A stretch of 5,846 nucleotides of DNA from Oscillospiraceae bacterium (GTDB taxonomy: Bacteria; Bacillota; Clostridia; Oscillospirales; Ruminococcaceae), in contig DLVP01000021.1 of the NCBI GenBank assembly GCA_003445125.1, positions 1 through 5,846 on the forward strand. The letters are read 5' to 3'. The translations under genes and the position numbers were made by a program. Shown piece after piece: positions 1 to 5,480 of the stretch (position 1 is the first letter of the stretch; the number at the start of each line of letters is the position of its first letter). Below the pieces are notes generated by a model. That model was not told the DNA's origin. It searched no databases and was given only the letters and a program-made list of their open reading frames with translations.

Positions 1-551
1 CGCTCGGCCTTCATCTGCTTCTCCATGGCGTTCTGGATCTCCCGGGGCGGCAGGATGTTCTTCAGCTCCACGCGGTTGACCTTGATGCCCCACGGGTCGG
101 TGGCCTCGTCCAGGATGGAGCGCATCTTGGCGTTGATGGTGTCGCGGCTGGTCAGGGACTGATCCAGCTCCAGCTCGCCGATGATGTTGCGCAGGGTGGT
201 GGCCGTCAGATTTTCGATGGCGCTCATGGGATACTCCACGCCGTAGGTGTACAGCTTGGGGTCCGTGATCTGGAAATAGATGACGGTGTCGATCTGCATG
301 GTCACATTATCCTTGGTGATGACCGGCTGGGGATCGAAATCGGCCACCTGCTCCTTCAGGCTGACCTTCTTCACCACGCGCTCGATGAACGGCAGCTTGA
401 AATGCATACCCACGCCCCACACGCTGTGGAACGCGCCCAGGCGCTCGACGACGTAGGCCTTGGACTGCTGGACGATCTGGATGCAGCTGACGATGACGGC
501 CAGAATGAGAATGACCAGAATGATGATGGCGATGGTTCCCGGTGTCGGCAT
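1..551 (-). CDS. Stomatin/QmcA-like SPFH (Band 7) membrane protein, C-terminus beyond the window
   Basis: Only the first 183 codons are present; the gene continues past position 1. The product begins with a membrane anchor (residues about 6-27, rich in Ile, Leu and Val) and passes directly into a Band 7/SPFH domain. Family hallmarks seen are VVERLGAFH (34-42), VKKVSLKEQV (60-69), PQPVITKDNVTMQIDTV (74-90), SAIENLTATTLRNIIGELEL (110-129), DPWGIKVNRVELKNILPP (152-169) and the start of the EKQMKAER coiled-coil region. Such proteins oligomerise at the cytoplasmic membrane and scaffold lipid microdomains, typically with an NfeD partner, which is encoded two genes upstream here. The ATG at 551 is supported by an AAGGAGGAA ribosome binding site (557-565) that overlaps the stop codon of the preceding micro-ORF, so translation is probably coupled. 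The identification is firm; the exact client or substrate is unknown. Confidence 0.95.
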   Translation of the reverse strand, partial: MPTPGTIAIIILVILILAVIVSCIQIVQQSKAYVVERLGAFHSVWGVGMHFKLPFIERVVKKVSLKEQVADFDPQPVITKDNVTMQIDTVIYFQITDPKLYTYGVEYPMSAIENLTATTLRNIIGELELDQSLTSRDTINAKMRSILDEATDPWGIKVNRVELKNILPPREIQNAMEKQMKAE

Positions 552-556
552 AGTAG

Positions 557-565
557 TTCCTCCTT
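557..565 (-). promoter_or_regulatory. Ribosome binding site of the SPFH gene
   Basis: On the minus strand the sequence reads AAGGAGGAA, a near-perfect anti-16S match, 5-6 bases before the ATG at 551. It overlaps the TAA stop (564-566) of the upstream micro-ORF, so termination there and initiation here take place in the same footprint. Confidence 0.85.
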
Positions 566-671
566 ATTCTCCTGTGTGTTTCATAGTCGTAGTATGCTTA
601 TGGATGAGGTGGATGATGCGGGCGACTGCGCCCAGCAGTATGGCGGCTAATCCGCCCAGAACGTACGGCAT
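564..671 (-). CDS. Small hydrophobic membrane protein of 35 residues (hypothetical)
   Basis: A micro-ORF lies between the NfeD-fusion gene and the SPFH gene. The product starts MPYVLGGLAAILLGAVARII, a likely single membrane segment (residues about 3-20), followed by a short polar tail rich in His, Lys and Thr (HLIHKHTTTMKHTGE). I do not recognise a family. Support for it being real: an AGAAGGAG ribosome binding site (679-686) sits 7 bases before the ATG, the ATG begins one base after the TGA of the upstream gene, and its stop codon is embedded in the ribosome binding site of the SPFH gene. This spacing is typical of a co-translated operon member. It could be a small subunit or modulator of the SPFH/NfeD complex (inference), or merely a coupling leader peptide. 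Confidence 0.65.
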   Translation of the reverse strand: MPYVLGGLAAILLGAVARIIHLIHKHTTTMKHTGE

Positions 672-672
672 A

Positions 673-1500
673 TCAAGGCTCCTTCTGTACGATGAGCTTC
701 ACGCCCTCCATCCGCAGGATACGCACGGCGGCGTCCGGCTCAATGACCTCCCCGTCGGCGCTGCGCGCCGTCCAGGTCTTACCGTCTATATAGACGGCGC
801 CGGAGGGTAATGCGTTGTCGATGCGCTCCGTTACGCGGCCCACACTGTTCAGCACCCGGTCGGCGTTGGTGGGTCTGATGTCCTTTTTCATCAGCCTGAC
901 CACCAGCGGCCGGGTGAAGGCCAGCGCCGCGATGGACACCGCGAAGAACAGTCCCACCTGCAGCCACACCGGCCCGCCGCACACCGCGGCGATCAGTCCG
1001 GCCACGCTGCCCAGCACGAACCAGATGGATGTCAGCCCGGCGGTGGCGGCCTCCGCCACGCCGAAGATGATGATGGCGGCGATCCATATCGTTGTCGCCA
1101 TATCTGTGTCGCCTCCTCTCAGAATAAGCCCGATGATGCCGGCCAGCGCGCCGATGCCCACCAGCACGGCTCCGGCCAGCCATTTGTTTTTCGGGGACAG
1201 GTTGGTCAGGAAGGCGCCCACGGCGCTGCCCAGCGTGGCGCGGGGCAGGGGAGAGGCCTCCTGCTCCGGCGCGGGGCGCGTCTCCGCCGCGGCGGGTACC
1301 GGCGCCTCCTCGGCGAACAGGTCGGCGATGGATACCTGATAGCGGTTGCAGATGTAGAGGATCTTCTCCATCTCCGGGTAGCCCCGTCCGCTTTCCCATT
1401 TGCTCACCGCCTGGCGGGAGACCTGCAGCTGCTCGGCGAATTGTTCCTGTGTCAGTCCGTTGCCGCGCCGCACCGCCGCCAGCCGATCACCAAATGCCAT
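673..1500 (-). CDS. XRE-type helix-turn-helix regulator fused to a membrane-bound NfeD-like protein
   Basis: The protein has 275 residues. Residues 5-62 form an XRE/HTH_3 DNA-binding domain, with LTQEQFAEQLQVSRQAVSKWESGRG-type motif elements at 16-40. Residues 65-90 are a Pro/Ala/Glu linker. Residues 107-128 form a first membrane segment. From Met134 onwards there is a complete short NfeD protein: membrane segments at about 136-156, 158-174 and 178-197, then TNADRVLNSVGRVTERIDN (211-229) and an OB-fold-like end with GAVYIDGKTWTARSADG (234-250) and RILRMEGVKLIV (260-271). Short NfeD proteins are membrane partners of SPFH/stomatin proteins, and an SPFH gene follows in the same operon. The ATG at 1500 has an AAAGGAGGG ribosome binding site (1506-1514) and a promoter just upstream. 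The oddity is the join: stand-alone NfeD would start at an internal ATG (1101) that has its own ribosome binding site. Inferred role: a membrane-tethered regulator sensing membrane or NfeD/SPFH status. The alternative is that a one-base indel has merged two adjacent genes. Confidence 0.88.
   Translation of the reverse strand: MAFGDRLAAVRRGNGLTQEQFAEQLQVSRQAVSKWESGRGYPEMEKILYICNRYQVSIADLFAEEAPVPAAAETRPAPEQEASPLPRATLGSAVGAFLTNLSPKNKWLAGAVLVGIGALAGIIGLILRGGDTDMATTIWIAAIIIFGVAEAATAGLTSIWFVLGSVAGLIAAVCGGPVWLQVGLFFAVSIAALAFTRPLVVRLMKKDIRPTNADRVLNSVGRVTERIDNALPSGAVYIDGKTWTARSADGEVIEPDAAVRILRMEGVKLIVQKEP
1099..1120 (-). promoter_or_regulatory. Internal ribosome binding site and start codon for stand-alone NfeD
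   Basis: Inside the fusion gene the minus strand reads GAGAGGAGGC (1111-1120), then ATG at 1101-1099, with AGGAGG 10 bases before the start. Initiation here would give a 142-residue protein (673-1101) of the normal length for a short NfeD. In the +1 reading frame a TGA (1119-1121) immediately precedes the AGGAGG, the arrangement expected if an upstream gene once ended here. It may allow both a fused and a free NfeD product, or mark a recent fusion or a sequence error. Confidence 0.6.
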
Positions 1501-1505
1501 ATGTG

Positions 1506-1514
1506 CCCTCCTTT
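1506..1514 (-). promoter_or_regulatory. Ribosome binding site of the XRE-NfeD gene
   Basis: The minus strand reads AAAGGAGGG, ending five bases before the ATG at 1500. It fixes the start of the regulator at 1500. Confidence 0.85.
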
Positions 1515-1529
1515 GCTTTCGGTGCCGTC

Positions 1530-1558
1530 AGTATACGGGACGCCGACGAAAAAGTCTA
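1530..1558 (-). promoter_or_regulatory. Sigma-A-like promoter of the XRE-NfeD / micro-ORF / SPFH operon
   Basis: The minus strand has a -35 TAGACT (1553-1558, 4 of 6 consensus), a 17-base spacer and a -10 TATACT (1530-1535, 5 of 6). Transcription would start near 1523, giving a leader of about 22 bases that contains the ribosome binding site. An AGGTTGCA box (1567-1574) lies 8 bases upstream of the -35. Confidence 0.6.
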
Positions 1559-1566
1559 TCACGTTC

Positions 1567-1680
1567 AGGTTGCATTTCCGTAAAATTGCCTGCCGATGTG
1601 CCGCGCGTGGTGCAACCTCAGGTTTACATTCCCCATTATAGCGTAAGCGGCCCCGAAAAGCCACCGGAAATTTAGGTTGC
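1567..1680. repeat. Cluster of AGGTT/AGGTTGCA motifs in the divergent spacer (possible operators)
   Basis: AGGTTGCA occurs at 1567-1574, its exact inverse TGCAACCT at 1611-1618, and AGGTTGC again at 1674-1680. AACCTCAGGTT at 1614-1624 is a perfect palindrome around one central base. The plus-oriented AGGTT copies start at 1567, 1620 and 1674, that is 53 and 54 bases apart, close to five helical turns. The outer copies flank the -35 of the leftward promoter and overlap the -35 of the rightward promoter. The likeliest reader would be the XRE domain encoded next door, but this is inference from position only. Confidence 0.4.
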
Positions 1681-1705
1681 GCGCCCTGGTATTTTTCGGT
1701 ATACT
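1677..1705 (+). promoter_or_regulatory. Putative promoter of the methyltransferase-galM operon
   Basis: The -10 is TATACT (1700-1705), 17 bases after a weak -35 TTGCGC (1677-1682, first three bases matching). The predicted start near 1712 gives a leader of about 25 bases. The -35 overlaps the third AGGTTGC box, so binding there could affect this promoter. Confidence 0.5.
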
Positions 1706-1736
1706 CTTTGGTAGTCAAGAAACCGAGGTGTATCCC

Positions 1737-2885
1737 ATGATAACTTACGAGATCCCCTGCCTGCTGGGGCTGGAAAAGCTGGTGGCCGACGAGGTAAAGC
1801 GCCTGGGCCTGGCCGACGTGCGGGCCGAGAATGGCCGTGTGCTCTGCCAGGGTAGCTGGGCGGACTGCGCCCGGCTGAACATCAACCTGCGCTGCGGCGC
1901 CCGGGTCGTCGCCCTGCTGGGGCAGTTCCCGGCACAGAGCTTCGAGGAGCTGTTTCAGGGTGTTCGCGCCATCGCGTGGGAGGAGTTCCTGCCCCGGGAC
2001 GCCGCCTTTCCGGTAAAGGGGTATTCCATTTCCTCCCAGCTGCATTCCGTGCCCGCCTGCCAGAGCATCATCAAAAAAGCGGTGGTCAAAAGCCTGTCTG
2101 CCGTGTATCATGTGGATTGGTTCGAGGAGAGTGGACCGACCGTGTCGATCCGATTCTCGATTATGAAAAACGCGGTCTCGATCGGACTGGACACCAGCGG
2201 CGTGGCACTGCATAAACGCGGCTGGCGCGCGCAATCCAATGCCGCGCCGATTAAAGAAACCTTGGCGGCGGGAATGGTGTGGCTGGCACACCCGTATGAC
2301 GACAGCACGGTGTACGACCCGTTCTGCGGTTCGGGAACGCTGGTGATCGAAGCGGCACTCAAGGCGTTGAATATCGCGCCGGGCATCAATCGGCATTTTG
2401 CGTTTGAAAAATGGTTCAAAAACGGCGAGACGCTTTTGAAAGAGGAGCGGGCAAAAGCGGTGCAGAGCGTGCGGCGCGACGCGACGTTCCATGCCTATGC
2501 TTCGGATATCGATCCGGAATGTGTGTGCCTGACACGGGAAAATGCAAAGAAAGCGGGCATCGCGTCGCGCATCACCGTGACACAGGCGGATGTGCGGGAT
2601 TTCAAAGTGACCACCGAGCGCGGCATCATTCTCACCAACCCGCCCTACGGCGAGCGTCTGCTGGATATTCGTGCGGCGCACGACCTGTATCGGCTGATGG
2701 GAGAGGTGTTTGAAAAAAGAAACACCCTAAGCTATTATATCATCAGCCCCAGTGAGGAATTTGAACAGTATTTCGGCGCGAAAGCCGACCGCAAGCGCAA
2801 ACTGTATAACGGCATGATCAAATGCGATCTGCATATGTATTTCAGAAATCCGAAAGAGGGAAAAGGAAATGAAAATCACAAGTAA
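1737..2885 (+). CDS. ypsC: THUMP-domain class I SAM-dependent rRNA (guanine-N2) methyltransferase, YpsC/RlmL type
   Basis: The product of 382 residues matches the usual length of the single-domain YpsC family, which corresponds to the N-terminal half of E. coli RlmL (23S rRNA m2G2445). An N-terminal ferredoxin-like/THUMP region (about 1-155) binds RNA. The catalytic Rossmann domain (about 165-370) shows SAM motif I DPFCGSGT (194-201), the acidic motif SDIDP (256-260), TQADVRDF (282-289), catalytic NPPYGERL (301-308) and the C-terminal KRKLYNG (354-360). The LDTSGVALHKRGWR linker (151-164) is characteristic. The start is ATG 1737, preceded by GAGGTG (1725-1730); an in-frame TTG at 1677 lies in the promoter and is rejected. 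The last 17 bases overlap galM. Codon use changes inside the gene: Ala is GCC in 11 of 15 codons before about 2110 but in 3 of 26 after, and Lys shifts from AAG to AAA, suggesting a mosaic gene or an assembly join. The exact target base is inferred from the family. Confidence 0.93.
   Translation: MITYEIPCLLGLEKLVADEVKRLGLADVRAENGRVLCQGSWADCARLNINLRCGARVVALLGQFPAQSFEELFQGVRAIAWEEFLPRDAAFPVKGYSISSQLHSVPACQSIIKKAVVKSLSAVYHVDWFEESGPTVSIRFSIMKNAVSIGLDTSGVALHKRGWRAQSNAAPIKETLAAGMVWLAHPYDDSTVYDPFCGSGTLVIEAALKALNIAPGINRHFAFEKWFKNGETLLKEERAKAVQSVRRDATFHAYASDIDPECVCLTRENAKKAGIASRITVTQADVRDFKVTTERGIILTNPPYGERLLDIRAAHDLYRLMGEVFEKRNTLSYYIISPSEEFEQYFGAKADRKRKLYNGMIKCDLHMYFRNPKEGKGNENHK
2853..2860 (+). promoter_or_regulatory. 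Ribosome binding site of galM inside the methyltransferase gene
   Basis: AAAGAGGG ends 8 bases before the galM ATG (2869) and lies within the last codons of the upstream gene. This selects 2869 as the start and implies co-translation. Confidence 0.65.
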
Positions 2886-3903
2886 ACCGTTCGGCGTGAC
2901 GGATGGAAAAGAAGTGCGGCTGTATCGGCTGGAAAATGCGTCGGGCGCGTATGCCGAAGTAATGAACTACGGCTGTACGGTGCGTTCGATCGTCGTGCCG
3001 GATAAGGACGGAAAGCTCACCGACGTGGTGCTCGGGTATGATACCCTGGAAGAGTATACGGGACAGAATGGCTGCCTTGGCGCGTGCATCGGACGCCATG
3101 CGAACCGTCTCGGAAATGCGGCGTTTCGGCTGAACGGTGTGACCTATCGCCTTGCCGCGAACAGCGCGGGCAATAACCTGCACGGCGGCGTGCGCGGCTT
3201 TGACAAACGCGTCTGGGACGCCGAAGAAACAGCGGAGGCGCTGGTGTTTTCGCGCCTGAGTCCCGACGGCGAGGAAGGATTCCCCGGAAATCTGAAAGTG
3301 ACCATCTCGTTTTCCTTTGACGATCAAAACGAACTGACGATTCTGTATCGGGCAATCGGCGATCGCGACACCGTGGTGAATATGACCAATCACACGTATT
3401 TTCACCTGGACGGACAGGGTGCGGGCAATGTGTACGATACGCGGCTGTATATCAACGCCGATTCTTTCACGGAAAATGACGCCAATTGCCTCCCAACGGG
3501 AAAAATTCTTTCGGTCAAGGACACGCCGTTTGATTTCACCGTGGAAAAGCCGATCGGCAGAGACATCGAAAAAGACGATGTCAATCTGAAAAACGGCAAA
3601 GGCTATGACCATAACTTTGTTCTGCGCGGAAGCGGAGAAAAGGTCGCCGCAGCGGCATATTCGGGAAAAAGCGGCATTGAACTGACCGTGTGCACCACAC
3701 AGCCCGGAGTGCAGTTGTATACTGCCAATTTCCTCACCGACCGCCCCGGTAAGAACGGCACGCGGTATGAGGAACGCCACGGATTCTGCCTGGAAACCCA
3801 GCATTTTCCCAATGCGATGGCATGCGTGAATTTCCCGTCGCCGATTCTGCGTGCAGGCGAGACCTACAATCAAAAAACGGTTTTCGCGTTCGGCGTGAGA
3901 TAA
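2869..3903 (+). CDS. galM: Galactose mutarotase (aldose 1-epimerase)
   Basis: This cytoplasmic enzyme interconverts the alpha and beta anomers of galactose and related aldoses, feeding the Leloir pathway. At 344 residues it has the family's normal length. Conserved elements in order: IGRHANR (74-80), NNLHGG (102-107), NHTYFHL (174-180) containing the catalytic acid His175, GYDHNFVL (245-252) with the substrate-binding Asp247, and the catalytic-base motif LETQHFPNA (308-316) with Glu309. All expected active-site residues are present, so the gene looks functional. It is the second gene of a two-gene operon, overlapping the rRNA methyltransferase by 17 bases, and is followed directly by a strong terminator. 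No other galactose gene is nearby, so the substrate in vivo could be another aldose; sugar specificity cannot be read from the sequence alone. Confidence 0.95.
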   Translation: MKITSKPFGVTDGKEVRLYRLENASGAYAEVMNYGCTVRSIVVPDKDGKLTDVVLGYDTLEEYTGQNGCLGACIGRHANRLGNAAFRLNGVTYRLAANSAGNNLHGGVRGFDKRVWDAEETAEALVFSRLSPDGEEGFPGNLKVTISFSFDDQNELTILYRAIGDRDTVVNMTNHTYFHLDGQGAGNVYDTRLYINADSFTENDANCLPTGKILSVKDTPFDFTVEKPIGRDIEKDDVNLKNGKGYDHNFVLRGSGEKVAAAAYSGKSGIELTVCTTQPGVQLYTANFLTDRPGKNGTRYEERHGFCLETQHFPNAMACVNFPSPILRAGETYNQKTVFAFGVR

Positions 3904-3917
3904 GACCGAACGAAGAA

Positions 3918-3960
3918 GCGCCGCGCCTGTGCCTTTCGGCACGGGCGCGGCGCAGTTTTT
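3918..3960 (+). terminator. Rho-independent terminator of the methyltransferase-galM operon
   Basis: A 16-bp stem (GCGCCGCGCCTGTGCC at 3918-3933 with 3938-3953, one G·U pair) closes a TTTC loop and is followed by AGTTTTT. It begins 15 bases after the galM stop codon. Confidence 0.92.
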
Positions 3961-3964
3961 CAGG

Positions 3965-4005
3965 AAAAAGAGAACCCGCCGCCCGCATTTGCGGGCGGCG
4001 GGTTC
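3965..4005 (-). terminator. Rho-independent terminator of the MATE gene
   Basis: A perfect 15-bp stem (3972-3986 with 3991-4005, arm GAACCCGCCGCCCGC) has a four-base loop. On the minus strand it is followed by TCTTTTTCC, the T tract of a leftward transcript. It lies 41 bases beyond the MATE stop codon, back to back with the galM terminator. Together the two hairpins account for most of the 143-base convergent spacer. Confidence 0.88.
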
Positions 4006-4046
4006 GGTGCAGAAAGGATTTTTCGCACAAAGTCGGAAAACCCCGA

Positions 4047-5375
4047 TCAATAACCGTATTTTTTCCGTTTTCCGAGCAAAAACAGCCCGGTGGTGATGAC
4101 GGAAAGCAATTCTGCCGCCACCAGCGAGAACCAAATGCCGTCCAGCTCCCAGATCAGCGGGAACAGCAGCACCGCCAACACCTGAAAGACCAATGTCCGC
4201 AAAAAGGAAATCAGCGCGGAAGTGGCGCCGTCATTGAGCGCGGTGAAGAACGAAGAACCGAAAATCGAAAATCCGGAGAACAGGAAAGAGAAGGAAAACA
4301 GCGTGAACGCGCGGGTGGTGATGTCGAGCAGTTCCTCATCATATCCGACAAACATCCGCGACAGCGGCGCGCTGAACAGTTCGCCCGCGGCAAACATCGC
4401 CAGAGAGCAGATCGCAAGCAGGAAAGTGCCTTTTTTCAGCAGACTTTTCAGCTCCCCGCGGTTCTGTGCGCCGTAGTGGAAGCCCACCACCGGTGCCGTG
4501 CCGACGGCAAACCCGATAAAAATCGCCTGAAAAATCATGCTCACGTACATCAATACTCCGTAAGCGGCAATGCCGTTTTCTCCCGCATAGTACATCAGTC
4601 GGCTGTTGTAAAGCATACTCACCACGGACATGGAAATATTGCTCATCAGCTCCGAAGACCCGTTGGTGCAGGTTTTGACCAGCGCCTTTCCGTCAAAGGA
4701 AAAGCGCGTGAAATGTAAAAGACTGTCGCGGCGCGGGCGGGCAAAATAGATCAGCGGAATCACCCCGCCGACAAATTGGCTCATTGCCGTGGCAATGGCG
4801 GCTCCCGCCAATCCCCACGAAAACACGGCGACAAACAACGCGTCCATCACCATGTTGGTGACGCCCGCCGCCACGGTGACCGCCAGTCCGAGCTTCGGTT
4901 TTCCCGCCGTGGCAAAGAGACACTGAAATTCATATTGCAGAACATAAAACGGCAGCGCCGCCAGAATGATTCGCCCGTACAGTACACAGTCGCCGAGCAT
5001 ACGTTCGTCGGCTTTCAGGAGAAGGGCGATCTGCGGCAAAAAGATGATGCCCAGAACGGTCAGAATCAACGCACAGACCACGGAGGACGCCACAATCAGC
5101 GAAAAAATGCGGTTGGCACGTTCCTCGTCGCCCTCACCAAGCGTTTTGGCAATCAGCGCGCCGCCGCCCGTGCCGAACATGAATCCGACACAGCCGAGAA
5201 TCATCAGCACCGGCATGATGAAATTGACGGCGGCAAAGGGCGTTTTTCCGACGAAGTTGGATACAAAAAAGCCGTCCACAACGCCGTAAATGGAAGTGAA
5301 TACCATCATCACGATTGACGGCAGCGTGTAGCGCAGCAGTCGTTTGTAGGTGAAATGGTCGGAAAGTTGAATCAT
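4047..5375 (-). CDS. MATE-family multidrug/metabolite efflux transporter
   Basis: A polytopic inner-membrane protein of 442 residues, the normal MATE length, with about 12 hydrophobic segments in two halves. Family features: YGVVDGFFVSNFVG in helix 1 (30-43), GTGGGALIAKTLGEGDEERA (68-87) after helix 2, AGKPKLG followed by NMVMDALFV (157-182), a central loop (about 210-235), NISMSVVSMLYN (246-257) opening the second half, and TAPVVGFHYGAQNRGELK (293-310), the repeat-equivalent of the helix 2 motif. MATE proteins export cationic drugs or metabolites by Na+ or H+ antiport; the substrate and coupling ion cannot be deduced here. The ATG at 5375 has an AAGGA site (5383-5387) and a near-consensus promoter of its own. 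It appears to be transcribed alone, with a terminator at each end. Codon use matches galM and the genes to the right. Confidence 0.94.
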   Translation of the reverse strand: MIQLSDHFTYKRLLRYTLPSIVMMVFTSIYGVVDGFFVSNFVGKTPFAAVNFIMPVLMILGCVGFMFGTGGGALIAKTLGEGDEERANRIFSLIVASSVVCALILTVLGIIFLPQIALLLKADERMLGDCVLYGRIILAALPFYVLQYEFQCLFATAGKPKLGLAVTVAAGVTNMVMDALFVAVFSWGLAGAAIATAMSQFVGGVIPLIYFARPRRDSLLHFTRFSFDGKALVKTCTNGSSELMSNISMSVVSMLYNSRLMYYAGENGIAAYGVLMYVSMIFQAIFIGFAVGTAPVVGFHYGAQNRGELKSLLKKGTFLLAICSLAMFAAGELFSAPLSRMFVGYDEELLDITTRAFTLFSFSFLFSGFSIFGSSFFTALNDGATSALISFLRTLVFQVLAVLLFPLIWELDGIWFSLVAAELLSVITTGLFLLGKRKKYGY

Positions 5376-5414
5376 AAAAACATCCTTGTGAATTTTTTTT
5401 ACAAAAGCCTTACC

Positions 5415-5443
5415 ATTATAACTAAGTTGTTACGAAAAGTCAA
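5415..5443 (-). promoter_or_regulatory. Near-consensus sigma-A promoter of the MATE gene with an internal palindrome
   Basis: On the minus strand TTGACT (-35, 5438-5443) is followed by a 17-base spacer and TATAAT (-10, 5415-5420). The spacer holds AACTAAGTT (5420-5428), a palindrome around one central base, nested with TAAC...GTTA (5419-5432). Its place between the two promoter elements suits a repressor site, but no regulator is identified. The leader is about 33 bases long. Confidence 0.75.
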
Positions 5444-5477
5444 GCCGTGTGCGCCCGCTTTGCGGGCGCACACGGCT
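5443..5477 (-). terminator. Hairpin terminator after the ribbon-helix-helix gene
   Basis: A perfect 16-bp inverted repeat (AGCCGTGTGCGCCCGC at 5443-5458 with 5462-5477) with a three-base loop begins 3 bases beyond the stop codon of the RHH gene. The minus-strand tail is TGACTTTTCG, a weak T tract that forms part of the MATE -35. The plus-strand tail is GTTTTAA. It most likely ends the SPFH-RHH transcript just before the MATE promoter. Confidence 0.75.
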
Positions 5478-5480
5478 GTT

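Noticed and set aside
1635..1640. Perfect TATAAT on the minus strand as the promoter of the XRE-NfeD operon
   Set aside because: No acceptable -35 is found at 16-18 bases (best 3 of 6), while TAGACT-N17-TATACT lies closer to the gene. A minor second promoter cannot be excluded.
1567..1690. A true tandem repeat of about 53 bases in the divergent spacer
   Set aside because: Only the AGGTT cores and a few neighbouring bases match between units; the rest is not similar enough to call a repeat.
1677..1736. Extended N-terminus of the methyltransferase from TTG at 1677
   Set aside because: It would place the start inside the -35 element. The family starts at the ITYEIPCLLGLE segment, and ATG 1737 has a GAGGTG site.
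1452..2681. Long minus-strand open frame (409 codons) antisense to the methyltransferase and crossing the divergent promoter region
   Set aside because: It overlaps a clear methyltransferase with all motifs intact, its translation is low-complexity His/Arg/Gln-rich, and it reads through the promoters and the start of the XRE gene.
2842..4134. Long minus-strand open frame (430 codons) antisense to galM
   Set aside because: It is the mirror of galM's GCG- and GAA-rich codons; its translation has no recognisable domain, runs through two terminators and lacks a convincing ribosome binding site.
3822..4718. Plus-strand open frame (298 codons) over the galM end, the terminators and the MATE gene
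   Set aside because: The translation is Arg/Gln/Glu-rich with no domain and crosses both terminator hairpins; it is a shadow of the MATE gene.
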